Assembly: GCF_024170285.1 (NCBI RefSeq)
Contig: NZ_JALJXV010000006.1
Location: 1-64,000, forward strand
DNA: 64,000 bases
Direction: 5' to 3'
Origin: Natronocella acetinitrilica
Lineage (GTDB): Bacteria; Pseudomonadota; Gammaproteobacteria; Nitrococcales; Aquisalimonadaceae
This document shows positions 53,160 through 61,869 of the stretch, piece by piece (position 1 is the first letter of the stretch; every line of letters begins with the position of its first letter). The notes beneath the pieces were generated by a model that had not been told where the DNA came from, searched no databases, and worked only from the letters and a program-made list of their open reading frames with translations. Made by a program: the position numbers and the translations under genes.

Positions 53160-54356
53160 TCAGCACGCGGCGGCCAGGACCTGTTGAGAGAAAAACCGCA
53201 GCATCTCGCACGTCGCATCGGGACCCTTGGGATCGGTGTAGGAGCCACTGTCGCTGCCACCGGCCCAGGCGTGACCGGCGCCGTGGATCAGCCAATGCTC
53301 CATGAACACCCCCCCGTCGGGATCAACATAGACGGCGCGCGTGTAGGCATGGCCTCCCGGCACCTGACCACGATGCTTGCTGACCCTGGGCTTTCCGCCT
53401 GTGGTGGCACCCGCCGTCGCCTGGGCAATCACCAGCTCGCCGTTGCGCGGGTGCACGGTGGTGTCGCTATCGCCGTGAAAGACGATGGTCGGTACGCGAT
53501 AGTCAGCCGGGCCGAAGCCTGCGCCACCCTGGCGCATGGCAGCGAAGGCAGACGGCAAATCACCAGCGGCACCGGCGGCAAGTCCGGAATGGATGCCTAC
53601 GGCGGCGTAAAGATCGGGGTGGGTAGCGCCCAGGATCGCCGCCATCGCCCCACCCGAGGACAGGCCAGCGACGTAGACCCGGCGCTGGTCCAGCCCATAG
53701 CGGGTGATGACCTCCCGCGTCATGCCGGCGAGCAGTGACGGTTCGCCACCGTCGCGCTGCTGATCGCCGTTCCTGAACCAGTTCCAGCACTTCTGCAGAT
53801 TGGCGCCAGGCGACTGCGCCGGGTATAGCACCAGGCAGTCCTGGGCCTCCGCCAGGTGATTCATGCGTGTGCCGGCCGCGAAGTCATCGGGGTCCTGGGT
53901 ACAGCCATGCAGCATGAGCACGAGTGGCAGCGCCTGGCCGCGGTAGCTGCTGGGGATGTACAGCTTGTAGCTCCGCGTCCCCGCCTGATTACCGTAGCTG
54001 CCGTCGATGAAGCGTCCGCCGTCGGGGATCAGGTCGGTCGGTGCATGGCGCCGCCGCTGAGGCCGGAGGGACGGCAGCTCAAAGCCCTGCAACAGGCTAT
54101 CGCGAGTATCGAAAGGGTAAACCGGGCGGCGTTCCGTGCGTTCCGTTTTTGCCGACGGCTCGGCCCCGCCGTCGTTGACGACGCGGAAGCTGCCTTCAAT
54201 GGGCGCCTTCGCCCAGTGCTCCTCCGGTTGGGCAACCGGGTCGGCCGCGGCCTCGCCGCGCAGCGTCCGTTGGATCATGGCGGTGGCTTCGTTGAGCTGG
54301 CCGGCCCGCGTCAGACGGGTGGCTTCATGCATTCCAGCGAGCATGGCTTGATTCAT
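53160..54356 (-). CDS. PHB depolymerase-type esterase (alpha/beta hydrolase)
   Basis: A 398-residue esterase of the poly(3-hydroxybutyrate) depolymerase / feruloyl esterase family. After a nonconserved N-terminal 120 residues the catalytic domain shows PLVLMLHGCTQDPDDFA (oxyanion), AGLSSGGAMAAILGAT with the nucleophile Ser, IVFHGDSDTTVHPRN with the Asp region and WLIHGAGHAWAGGSDSGSYTDPKGPDAT with the catalytic His. No signal peptide is seen, so it is probably cytoplasmic, for polymer or oligomer turnover. It follows a ribbon-helix-helix regulator by 70 bases, common for this esterase type. Confidence 0.87.
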   Translation of the reverse strand: MNQAMLAGMHEATRLTRAGQLNEATAMIQRTLRGEAAADPVAQPEEHWAKAPIEGSFRVVNDGGAEPSAKTERTERRPVYPFDTRDSLLQGFELPSLRPQRRRHAPTDLIPDGGRFIDGSYGNQAGTRSYKLYIPSSYRGQALPLVLMLHGCTQDPDDFAAGTRMNHLAEAQDCLVLYPAQSPGANLQKCWNWFRNGDQQRDGGEPSLLAGMTREVITRYGLDQRRVYVAGLSSGGAMAAILGATHPDLYAAVGIHSGLAAGAAGDLPSAFAAMRQGGAGFGPADYRVPTIVFHGDSDTTVHPRNGELVIAQATAGATTGGKPRVSKHRGQVPGGHAYTRAVYVDPDGGVFMEHWLIHGAGHAWAGGSDSGSYTDPKGPDATCEMLRFFSQQVLAAAC

Positions 54357-54426
54357 CGCTAATGGCTCCAGTTTGGTTGGGGATTCCCCCAGAGAATCGA
54401 CAGTTCCAGTTCAGGCGAGCGCAGTG

Positions 54427-54834
54427 TCAGCGCATCCGATCGGCCAGCGCGGCCTTGACCTCCCGGCTGGCTTGCAGCACACCGAGCACGGTGACGGATT
54501 CGATGGTCGTACGAGCCAATTCGGGCGACACGTCATCGGCGATGCTGGCCAGGCCCAGCACCTGGATCTGCACCCGCTCGCCGGCATCCCGCAACGCCTC
54601 CAGGTCCTTGCGGCTGTAGTGCTGCAGCCCCAGTACAAAGGCCTTGCGCGTTACGGTCTGTTTGACGACGTCGGCATGGCCGGCCAACTGGTTGCGAATC
54701 GCCGTGCGGATTAAATCGGTGCGATTCGAATAGAAGCCCTCCTGCACCAGCAGGTCGATCTGGCCGAGGTCGACTGCCCCCAGGTTGATCGTGATCTTCT
54801 CGGACTCGCCGCCCTTTCCACGTATTTCAGTCAT
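54427..54834 (-). CDS. Ribbon-helix-helix (CopG-type) regulator beside the PHB depolymerase
   Basis: A 135-residue protein with an N-terminal strand-helix-helix DNA-binding motif (EKITINLGAVDLGQIDLLVQEG, SNRTDLIRTAIRNQL) and a C-terminal effector region ending in AALADRM. It likely acts as a dimer on a palindrome. GGAGG lies before ATG 54834. An inverted repeat stands immediately upstream at 54851-54868, consistent with autorepression and control of the esterase downstream. Effector unknown. Confidence 0.82.
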   Translation of the reverse strand: MTEIRGKGGESEKITINLGAVDLGQIDLLVQEGFYSNRTDLIRTAIRNQLAGHADVVKQTVTRKAFVLGLQHYSRKDLEALRDAGERVQIQVLGLASIADDVSPELARTTIESVTVLGVLQASREVKAALADRMR

Positions 54835-54850
54835 GAGAAAACCTCCATAG

Positions 54851-54868
54851 ACCATCTATATGGATGGT
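54851..54868 (-). promoter_or_regulatory. Inverted repeat upstream of the RHH regulator
   Basis: ACCATC-TATATG-GATGGT, 17 bases before the regulator start and overlapping the probable promoter (TATATGGATGG region). A good candidate operator for the regulator it precedes. Confidence 0.5.
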
Positions 54869-54980
54869 ATTGGGAGGGTTTGCAACCCCTGCGGGGAAAT
54901 TGGCACGTAAAAGGGAAGACCGAGGCGCCCGGAGAGCGCTTCAGCAAATCAGGTAAGGAGCCATTGCGCGCTGCGGAACA

Positions 54981-55607
54981 CTAGCGCACGACCTGAAAAT
55001 CAATCGGCTTGTAGCGGAAGTTGTTCGACTGCCCAGCGGAGCATGCAGTCATCGCCACCACGAGGGGCATCTCAGCCCGCAGGCGGACAAAATCCCCTGC
55101 GTTGCTGCGTGGCGGTCGCACGCGGAACTCCCCTGTTGTGGCATCGATCTCAACATGCATAAAGACGTTGAACGCGACGGGAATGCGATCGACACCGATA
55201 CCGTAAGGGGCCAGTACGGAGACCAGATTGCCCTCGCAACCCGGGCGCCCCTCGCTCTCCCCATAGATGAGCTTGAAGGTATCTTTCGAGCAGGGGGTCA
55301 ACGTAAAGTCATGCCGGCCGCAGGTGTCCTCCAGGATGGTGAACATTGGCCGGCTGCGGTTCGAGTACAGCACATCACCCGTGGTGAGCCACAGCCGTGA
55401 GGCGTAATCAAGAGAACGCCCTGAAGAGAGGTACTCCGCACTGTCCGGACGTCCAAAAGCCACCAAGTCACTTACCTGCTGGCCTTCGGGATCGATAATC
55501 ACCAGTTCATGGCCCAGGGAAAGCTCGACTGTCCGTGCTGAGCAGGGCGGAATCCTTACCGTCGCCGTATCGGCATTCACGACTTCTCTCTGAAATCGTA
55601 AGGGCAT
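54981..55607 (-). CDS. DUF1989 (urea carboxylase-associated/CgdAB-like) protein
   Basis: A 208-residue protein of DUF1989, whose better-known members, CgdA and CgdB, deiminate carboxyguanidine next to guanidine carboxylase. Conserved parts: VRIPPCSARTVEL, GQQVSDLVAF, LEDTCGRHDFTLTPCSK, GRPGCEGNLVSVL and VAFNVFMHVEID, with Cys and His/Asp residues suited to metal binding. ATG 55607 follows GGAGGT; the alternative TTG lies at 55613. It overlaps the YqcI/YcgG gene by 31 bases. No urea or guanidine carboxylase is nearby, so the substrate is different or unknown. Confidence 0.83.
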   Translation of the reverse strand: MPLRFQREVVNADTATVRIPPCSARTVELSLGHELVIIDPEGQQVSDLVAFGRPDSAEYLSSGRSLDYASRLWLTTGDVLYSNRSRPMFTILEDTCGRHDFTLTPCSKDTFKLIYGESEGRPGCEGNLVSVLAPYGIGVDRIPVAFNVFMHVEIDATTGEFRVRPPRSNAGDFVRLRAEMPLVVAMTACSAGQSNNFRYKPIDFQVVR

Positions 55608-56293
55608 TGCCAACCGACCTCCACCTCACGGCCACTGTATTGCCTGGCCTCGCTCGCATCGCCGAAATCCGCCAGGTTGGGATTCACGGATCCCTGCAAG
55701 TCGATATCGCGTGACCGAGTGGCGGATTGCATCTTCCCATAGCGCCCATCCTCTCGTAGCTTCTCGAACTGGCGGTGAGAATTGAACACCAAGGCCGGAT
55801 GTCTAAACCGCCTGGCGAGTCGCGACGCCTTCGCGTGGAGCCCAATCAGGAAAAACGGATGGCCGGAAATGCTCAGGCTGAAGTGCGGGCTTTCGGTGTC
55901 ATCACTGACGTCCTCCGCAGGAAGATTTCCCGCCAGAACATCAAGCCGGTGAATGCGCCATAGCTGCGACCACATCAACGACTCGAATTGAAGTTCGTTC
56001 AAGTCGGTGGGCTCGCGGAATATGGCGACGTAGGAGTGCACGATATCTTCATCGGCGGAACTTGATTCGATCATGGAGACGAAGTGCGATAGCCCCTCTA
56101 TCAGCAGCCGGTCATTGGCGCGGTCACCCAATCGCCCAAACTCCTGCGTTTCGATGGAGCCACGGGCCAACGCTGACTTGGCGCCCACGCACGGATAGGT
56201 AACGCCACCGAGAAACTCCAGAAAGCGAGCGCCCAGATCCTGCAGGGGCATGGGGTTCGGTTCAGTTGCAATATTGCTTTCAGTACGCATCAT
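55577..56293 (-). CDS. YqcI/YcgG-family (GntA/DcsA-like) heme-dependent N-oxygenase
   Basis: A 238-residue YqcI/YcgG protein. Studied members (GntA in guanitoxin and DcsA-type enzymes) are heme proteins that hydroxylate guanidine nitrogens of arginine-like substrates. Family motifs: TYPCVGAKSALARGS (Cys), SISGHPFFLIGLHAKASRLARRFRHPALVFNSHRQFEKLREDGRYGKMQ (split here by numbering), and DFGDASEARQYSGREVEVGWQCPY. It overlaps the DUF1989 gene at its 3' end, so the two products are made together. No other guanitoxin or cycloserine genes exist here; the activity is inferred. Confidence 0.8.
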   Translation of the reverse strand: MMRTESNIATEPNPMPLQDLGARFLEFLGGVTYPCVGAKSALARGSIETQEFGRLGDRANDRLLIEGLSHFVSMIESSSADEDIVHSYVAIFREPTDLNELQFESLMWSQLWRIHRLDVLAGNLPAEDVSDDTESPHFSLSISGHPFFLIGLHAKASRLARRFRHPALVFNSHRQFEKLREDGRYGKMQSATRSRDIDLQGSVNPNLADFGDASEARQYSGREVEVGWQCPYDFREKS

Positions 56294-56333
56294 AAAATCT
56301 CGCTAATTCGCAAATTTCCCATAGCGACAGAAA

Positions 56334-56350
56334 CCGACTGGCGCAGTCGG
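56334..56350. repeat. Hairpin upstream of the YqcI/YcgG gene
   Basis: CCGACTG-gcg-CAGTCGG, a seven-base stem, 41 bases before the gene start in the 267-base gap. It may be a leader or terminator hairpin; no T-run adjoins. The rest of this gap shows no gene I can support. Confidence 0.4.
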
Positions 56351-56560
56351 CGCGCTCCAGGCGGTGACTGTGACAATGCGGAATTGCCGCAATTTCAGGG
56401 GGACTGCAGCAGACGGGGCGCACAGCCCGGCCAAGTTGCTCAGGGCCTACGCGGCCGACCTGTTAAGACACACTAACGGTCGTCGCAAGCGAGGTCTGTA
56501 TGCCTACCCACGTAGTTCATCTCGTCGATGGCAACGGCACGACTGCGTGACACATATCGG

Positions 56561-57100
56561 CTAGTCTTCATCCAACTCGAATGCCTCTAGTTGCACGTTG
56601 AAGGTCATGTGCAGTGGCTCGTCGGCGCCTTCAGGCTGCGCCTCGATGATGAACTCAAAATTCCGCTGACCGCTGGCGTCCACGGTGCCGAAGTACGAGA
56701 CATGGCCGTCGGCTTCGACTGCGCGCATGTCGATGGTTTCGCCGTGACCGCTCAGATTCTCGTGTTTCACAGTCAAGTCTGCCGGAACGGCTGCCTGATC
56801 CTGTCGATTGTCGAGAACGACGAGGTTGAGCAGGACCAGATCCGATTCGGGTTCGATGCCGTAACGCTGCGTCATGGCCTCGGGCAGAACATGGGCACGG
56901 ACGACATTAGCCTGGACAGTAAAATCATCAAATTCGACGACATGTCCCAGCGGCTGCTGATCCCCAGCCGACTGCTCGACAGATTCTTGAGTCTCGGCCG
57001 AGTTGTCGACCTGCTCAGTTCCGTCACAGCCGGCCAGCCCGACCAACATCACGACGGAAAGCGCGACGTTGTGGACGGTATTTCCTTGCACGATATTCAT
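56561..57100 (-). CDS. DUF4426 lipoprotein
   Basis: A 179-residue lipoprotein with signal ending LAGC (Cys 25) and an acidic linker. The DUF4426 domain is recognisable from FDDFTVQANVVRAHVLPEAMTQRYGIE, LNLVVLDNRQ and LTVKHENLSGHGETIDMRAVEADGHVSYFGTVD. Such proteins are short Ig-like modules in gammaproteobacterial envelopes, function unknown. ATG 57100 follows GGAG. It stands alone, convergent with nothing close. Confidence 0.85.
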   Translation of the reverse strand: MNIVQGNTVHNVALSVVMLVGLAGCDGTEQVDNSAETQESVEQSAGDQQPLGHVVEFDDFTVQANVVRAHVLPEAMTQRYGIEPESDLVLLNLVVLDNRQDQAAVPADLTVKHENLSGHGETIDMRAVEADGHVSYFGTVDASGQRNFEFIIEAQPEGADEPLHMTFNVQLEAFELDED

Positions 57101-57468
57101 GATGCGTTCTACTCCACGGCAATGGGATTAAGCCGCTAAAGCGCTTCCCTTGCGCGAACGGCGACCATTACTCTTGAGGACAGTGGAAACCGCGTCTGTG
57201 CGATGTCGGACTGAGCGAACGTCTGTTTCGGGACACCAGGGAAGCGCTGAAATATTCACGCCGCCGCGCTCACGTCCGGTTTTCGGCGGTCGCTTACCGG
57301 TTTCCTGGCATTTTTTGGCTTGACCAGAATAGTGCGATAACGAACATCCATTTCCCCTCGCAGATGTAACACTCCGGAAACAAGCTGGAGCGTTCACTAT
57401 GCGCAACTTGCCCACATTCCTCGCTTCAAGCACACCGCCAATGTGGTTGATAAACAAATCGGCAGGCT
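57101..57468. other. 368-base gap with no supportable gene
   Basis: Short frames here have atypical composition and no recognisable product. The part before 57469 should hold the dedA promoter, but no clear consensus pair is seen; CAGG lies before the ATG. No large palindrome was found. Confidence 0.45.
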
Positions 57469-58056
57469 ATGTTGTTTGAATTCCTGCAGCCGTTGATAAG
57501 CCTGCTTCAGGCTTACCCATTCCTGTTTATTTTTGTCGGCATGCTCTTCGCCGGAGAGACCGTCCTGTTACCGGCCATATTCCTGGCTGTTACAGGGCAT
57601 CTTGACCTTGCAGCAGTGATCTCGCTCGCGATCCTGGCCACTGTCCTGTCCGATCTCGCCTGGTATGGACTCGGCCGAAAATTCCCGGCAACGGCACTCG
57701 CGCGGATTCCCGGGCGGCACAGTAACAATGTCGTTCGTGGTCTTGAACGTATGTTCAGTCGCAAGGGCGCGCAAATCCTGTTTCTTTCCAAGTTCGTGTA
57801 TGGCACGAGAACGATCACCCAAGTCCTTGCGGGTGTCCACGACATGGCCTTCCGCACCTATATCGTCGTCAACTTTCTCGGTGTCCTGGCACTTTCTGCC
57901 GCTCTCGTTGCAATCGCCTATTCAATCGTCGGGTCGTCCCGGCAGCTTGGCGACATTTTTGAGCGCCTGGAGATCGCATTCCTGCTGTTCGTCGTGATTG
58001 CCGTGGCCACCAACTATCTGGTGAGCCGCCTGTTGAGAAGCAAATGGTCTCGGTAG
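57469..58056 (+). CDS. DedA family membrane protein
   Basis: A 195-residue DedA/SNARE-associated (VTT) protein: LFAGETVLLPAIFLAVTGHL near helix 2, LSDLAWYGLGRKF, then SKFVYGTRTITQVLAG with conserved Arg of the family and NFLGVLALSAALVAIAY. DedA proteins are proton-driven transporters for undecaprenyl phosphate and other lipids. It overlaps the following glycosyltransferase by 13 bases, suggesting a joint role in lipid-linked glycan handling, by analogy with undecaprenyl-phosphate recycling. Confidence 0.88.
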   Translation: MLFEFLQPLISLLQAYPFLFIFVGMLFAGETVLLPAIFLAVTGHLDLAAVISLAILATVLSDLAWYGLGRKFPATALARIPGRHSNNVVRGLERMFSRKGAQILFLSKFVYGTRTITQVLAGVHDMAFRTYIVVNFLGVLALSAALVAIAYSIVGSSRQLGDIFERLEIAFLLFVVIAVATNYLVSRLLRSKWSR

Positions 58057-58763
58057 TCATACCGGCGTTCAATGAGGTCGACACCATTGCCGGCGTCATT
58101 GCCAGTGCCCGACAGCACCCTCGTGTTGAGGAAGTCATTGTGGTGGATGACGGTTCAGGGGATGCGACAACCCAGGTGGCAGAGGCAGCGGGTGCCCGAG
58201 TCATCCGTCTGGATCGAAATGCGGGCAAGACTGCTGCATTGGATGCAGGCGTGCGTTCGGCGAAGGCCGACATCCTGTTATTTCTTGACGCTGACGTCAC
58301 CGGGCATACCCAACAAACCTTGTCCCAAATCATGCAACCGGTCATCGAGGGTCGCTTCGAAATGAACGTGGGCTTGCGCGCCCGCTCGACACTGATGCTT
58401 AACCGGGCGCTGCGATATTTCCCGATCATCGGCGGCGACCGCGCCTTGACGCGTCGTCTATGGGAAGCCATCCCGGCGAACGGCGTCGATGGCTTCGAGA
58501 TCGAGATCGTCCTGAACTACACCTCAAAGCAGTTCGAGAAGGGTATGGGGTTCGAACTGGTATACGGCACGTCCCACCGGATCAAGGAAAAGAAATACGG
58601 TGTCGCGCTTGGCGCCGCTCGACGCGCGGGCATGATCGGAGCGATCCTGTCGATCTCGTTCCGACTTTACATACTCGGGTGGATCATTCCGAGGGCGGTG
58701 CGTGTCAAGGAGAGACTCACGACGCTGGTCCGTGCCAGTGCGAATGGCAAGGGAAGCGCCTGA
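58044..58763 (+). CDS. Family 2 glycosyltransferase
   Basis: A 239-residue GT2 enzyme with an SpsA-like nucleotide-sugar site: VSVVIPAFNEVDTI, IVVDDGSGDATTQ, NAGKTAALDAGVRSA, and the metal site LLFLDADVTGH. Near the end one hydrophobic helix (IGAILSISFRLYILGWII) may anchor it to the membrane. Start ATG 58044 overlaps the DedA stop. Donor and acceptor are unknown; polyprenyl phosphate is a likely acceptor given the neighbour. Confidence 0.88.
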   Translation: MVSVVIPAFNEVDTIAGVIASARQHPRVEEVIVVDDGSGDATTQVAEAAGARVIRLDRNAGKTAALDAGVRSAKADILLFLDADVTGHTQQTLSQIMQPVIEGRFEMNVGLRARSTLMLNRALRYFPIIGGDRALTRRLWEAIPANGVDGFEIEIVLNYTSKQFEKGMGFELVYGTSHRIKEKKYGVALGAARRAGMIGAILSISFRLYILGWIIPRAVRVKERLTTLVRASANGKGSA

Positions 58764-58770
58764 TCCGAAA

Positions 58771-59322
58771 TCAATATGTCCGGATGGGCTGTCCATCGGT
58801 TGATTGACCAACGGGCCTCGCCGGCGTTTTGTCTGTCCTGGATTCACTGGGCGGCTGTAGTCGTGCCACCCAGGCGAACAGGACGCCGGCGGCTACGCCG
58901 CCCAAGGCCATCAGAATGGTGCATGACACATCCCTGGTGGCACCGATCAGAAGGGCCAACGGCGACAGCCAATTGACCAGCGGAATCCCAACCAGGATGG
59001 CCAGGCCACCGGCAAGCCCAAACCACGGCAATGGGTTTCCGAACCGCCAAACCACCAACCAGGCAACGACAAAGGCCACCAACAACGCCGGCAGCACCAC
59101 GTACCCCCCGTACATCAGGCTGAAACCAGAGAAGATGTCGGCGAGAGTGGCTCTCAGGTTGATGCCCGGGCCGATGTCTGCACCGATTGCCGTCAGGGCA
59201 GCGAGATTGTACTGGGTCTGGACAATCGAACCCCATAGAACGGTCAGAACGACTGCGGCCAGGAAGCCAAGGAGCAGGCGCAGCAGCGACTGGGAACTCA
59301 TAAGCGTGTTTCTTGGGTGCAT
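58771..59322 (-). CDS. Four-helix membrane protein of unknown function
   Basis: A 183-residue protein with helices LRLLLGFLAAVVLTVLWGSIV, FSGFSLMYGGYVVLPALLVAFVVAWLVVW, LPWFGLAGGLAILVGIPLVNW and DVSCTILMALGGVAAGVLFAWVARL. AGGAGA stands before ATG 59322. It follows the PQQ-type dehydrogenase by 21 bases on the same strand, so the two probably share a transcript. Tail polar and Pro-rich. No family recognised. Confidence 0.7.
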   Translation of the reverse strand: MHPRNTLMSSQSLLRLLLGFLAAVVLTVLWGSIVQTQYNLAALTAIGADIGPGINLRATLADIFSGFSLMYGGYVVLPALLVAFVVAWLVVWRFGNPLPWFGLAGGLAILVGIPLVNWLSPLALLIGATRDVSCTILMALGGVAAGVLFAWVARLQPPSESRTDKTPARPVGQSTDGQPIRTY

Positions 59323-59343
59323 GAATCACTCTCCTGCGCTTGA

Positions 59344-60444
59344 TCAGCGTACCGGCGCCACCCGTATCAACTGCCCTTCGGGCTCGTCGGTGATCAGGTA
59401 AAGCGCACCGTCGGGACCAGTCCGTATATCCCGGATTCGCTGCTCGAGTTCCTCGAACAGAGTGTCCTGGGCGCCCGGCTCGCCCCCGTCCAGCATCGGC
59501 ACCCGCCGAACAGATTCCTCCGCCAGTGCCGCGACGAACAGGCTCCCTCGCCACTGCGGAAACAACTCCCCGTCGTACAGGGTCATGCCGGACGGGGCAA
59601 TTGACGGTGTCCAGTGCAGCAGCGGCTGCTCCATGCCGTCATAGGACGTGAACGGTGTGATTAGTGCGCGGCTGTAGTCCTTGCCATGACTGATAATCGG
59701 CCAGCCGTAGTTCCTGCCTGGAAGAATGACGTTGAGTTCATCGCCGCCCCGCGGGCCGTGTTCATGGGCGTAGATCACGCCCTGGTCACGGTCGTTCACG
59801 ATGGCCTGCACATTGCGATGGCCGTAGCTGTAGATTTCTGGCCTTGCGTTAGCTGTGTCCACGAAAGGATTATCGTCGGGCACGGTGCCGTCATCCCGAA
59901 TGCGAATGATCTTGCCCAGGTGGCTGCCGAGATTCTGCGATTCCTCGCGAAAGTAGAAGCCATCACCAGTGCCGATCAACAGCGTGCCGTCGTCCATCCA
60001 GGCCATGCGGCCGCCATAGTGTGCATCGCCACTCTTTGGAGGCTGTGCCGTGAAGATGGGCGTTACGTCGAACAGGGCTTGCCCGTCGAATCGGGCACGG
60101 ACAACACGCGTATGGTTCTCGTCGTCATTCCCGTACGCGAACGACAGGAACAGAATTCCGGAGTCTGCGAAATCTTCGGCCAAAAGCACATCGTGCAACC
60201 CCGCCTGGCCCGACGAGAACACCTCGGGCAGCCCTGCGACGGGAGTCGGCTGGAGCCCATCAGACGTCACAATGCGCAACCGACCTGGCCGCTCCGTGAC
60301 CAATATGGCACCGTCCGGCAGGAACGTGATCGACCAGGGATGCTCGAGCGGCTCGGCCAGCACCTCCAATTGATAGTCTACGGCGCCTGCCGTCATTGAC
60401 ATGGGTGCAGCGATCGCGATCAGTAATGGAAGCAGCTTGCGCAT
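59344..60444 (-). CDS. PQQ-dependent aldose sugar dehydrogenase-like (YliI/Asd type) secreted protein
   Basis: A 366-residue soluble beta-propeller with signal peptide (LLPLLIAIAAPMSMTAGA). Motifs: LEHPWSITFLPDGAILVTERPGRLRIV, the catalytic-site region SSGQAGLHDVLL, GRMAWMDDGTLLIGTGDGFYFREE, NARPEIYSYGHRNVQAI, and YAHEHGPRGGDELNVI that bind calcium and PQQ. It oxidises aldoses to lactones in the periplasm if PQQ is available; no pqq genes occur in the window, so it may need imported PQQ. Confidence 0.87.
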   Translation of the reverse strand: MRKLLPLLIAIAAPMSMTAGAVDYQLEVLAEPLEHPWSITFLPDGAILVTERPGRLRIVTSDGLQPTPVAGLPEVFSSGQAGLHDVLLAEDFADSGILFLSFAYGNDDENHTRVVRARFDGQALFDVTPIFTAQPPKSGDAHYGGRMAWMDDGTLLIGTGDGFYFREESQNLGSHLGKIIRIRDDGTVPDDNPFVDTANARPEIYSYGHRNVQAIVNDRDQGVIYAHEHGPRGGDELNVILPGRNYGWPIISHGKDYSRALITPFTSYDGMEQPLLHWTPSIAPSGMTLYDGELFPQWRGSLFVAALAEESVRRVPMLDGGEPGAQDTLFEELEQRIRDIRTGPDGALYLITDEPEGQLIRVAPVR

Positions 60445-60648
60445 AGATTTCCCGGATCTCGGATGATTCGACTTCGCGCCGAGGAGCTAAGCGGCTCCAT
60501 TTGGGGTTACTGCAGTCTTCACGTGTATTTGGGTTGATACCGTACGGCACCGCACACGGCGCTGCTCCGGTAACAGGGGTCGCGGCGAGAATGGGATCGA
60601 TTTTCGGGATCACCCGGGGCTTCGGCACATGGCGAAGCAGCAGGTCCG

Positions 60649-61869
60649 TTAAGCGACGGCTCTCCCGTATCTTCGTGCGAGGGGGCTTGCCGTCAGGCCG
60701 TGCACCAGGACGGAAGCGAAAACCACCATGCTGGTGAGCGTCCAGATCAGCGCTCCCTCGTCGATGTATCCAACGACCAACGTTGTATAGAACAGGGCTC
60801 CAATCCCCAATGGCCCGAACCATCCTATCAGCCAGGCGTCTCGCCATCCGAGAGACGGGGACAGACGATACAACAGAAGCAGCACGGGAAGGCGTCGAAA
60901 GAGCAGCACGGCCACAACGACGAGCAACCCGGTCCAGCCTAACCGCAACCACTCGTCCCAGGGGATCACAAGCCCGAACAAGGTAAAGGCTGGCAACGTG
61001 AAGAAGCTGTTGACGGCTTCCTGGACGTTTTTCTCCGCCGCACGTTCCTGCGCGCCGACAAACTGGTCAAAGGCCACGCCGGCCACGAACACGGCGAGAA
61101 TTTCCTCAACGCCAATCAGCATGGCCCCACCCAACACGAGCAGCGTCAAAGCCAGCGTGTAGGCGAGAAAGGAGCTCTTTTCAATGCTGTGTCGATCTTC
61201 CGCGTGATGGAGCAGCCGCCCGGCCACGGCGCCAATGATCACGCCAAGCACAATTGCACCCAATATCTTCCAGAGGAAGATGTCTAAAAGCCAGACGCCC
61301 ACCGCCGAGTCCCCTGATCGGGTCATGAATAACACCGGGAGCATCACCAGCAAGTAAGCCAGTCCGTCATTGCTTCCGGCTTCCGCCGAAATCAGGTAGC
61401 GGACATTGGGAGAGAGGTTTTTCTTCGCGGCGCTGCCGTTCACGATTGAGGACGCCACCACGGGATCCGTGGGGGTAACAGTGGCACCAAACAGCAGGGC
61501 TGCAAGCAGAGATAGTTCCAATACGCCGAAGGCAATGGCCCCGGATACCAGCGCCGTCAAGGGCATCAGCACACCCAAGAGGATGGCCAACGTCCTCCAC
61601 TCCCGGCGGATGAATGCCCGAGGCAGTCTCAGCGAGATTCCCATCACGGCAATCGCCAACGTGATGCGAAAAGCTTCCTCCATGATCAATTCGGGGTTAC
61701 CCCAGCGAGCTGGGCTGAGCAGATCCAGACCCACAGGGCTGAGCGCTATCCCCATGAGCATCATGAGAAGTGGAGGAGCCAGAGGCGTTCTCTCGATAGG
61801 ACGGGAAACAAGAGCCAGCAAGAGCACGGACAATCCGACAACGGTGATTGCGATGTACAGTTCGCTCAT
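60649..61869 (-). CDS. CPA1-family cation:proton antiporter (NhaP-like)
   Basis: A 406-residue, about 12-13 helix antiporter. Key motifs: FGATVTPTDPVVASSIVNGS, with the TP and DP residues of the CPA1 core, and ISAEAGSNDGLAY, a family-like ND motif for cation binding. Short C-terminal tail, no TrkA or CBS domain. It exchanges Na+ or K+ for protons. Minus strand, separated from the PQQ-type gene by 204 bases in which no gene was seen. Specificity unknown. Confidence 0.87.
   Translation of the reverse strand: MSELYIAITVVGLSVLLLALVSRPIERTPLAPPLLMMLMGIALSPVGLDLLSPARWGNPELIMEEAFRITLAIAVMGISLRLPRAFIRREWRTLAILLGVLMPLTALVSGAIAFGVLELSLLAALLFGATVTPTDPVVASSIVNGSAAKKNLSPNVRYLISAEAGSNDGLAYLLVMLPVLFMTRSGDSAVGVWLLDIFLWKILGAIVLGVIIGAVAGRLLHHAEDRHSIEKSSFLAYTLALTLLVLGGAMLIGVEEILAVFVAGVAFDQFVGAQERAAEKNVQEAVNSFFTLPAFTLFGLVIPWDEWLRLGWTGLLVVVAVLLFRRLPVLLLLYRLSPSLGWRDAWLIGWFGPLGIGALFYTTLVVGYIDEGALIWTLTSMVVFASVLVHGLTASPLARRYGRAVA

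Noticed and set aside
54981..56293. Guanitoxin or D-cycloserine biosynthesis cluster
   Set aside because: Only the YqcI/YcgG homologue is present; no other pathway genes adjoin, so the family resemblance should not be read as a toxin pathway.
56364..56564. A 66-codon plus-strand frame in the gap before the DUF4426 gene
   Set aside because: Composition is unlike a protein and it ends inside the convergent gene; no ribosome site.
57128..57457. A 109-codon minus-strand frame before dedA
   Set aside because: Arg/Gly/Ser-rich with no ribosome-binding site or family; lies in the dedA upstream region.
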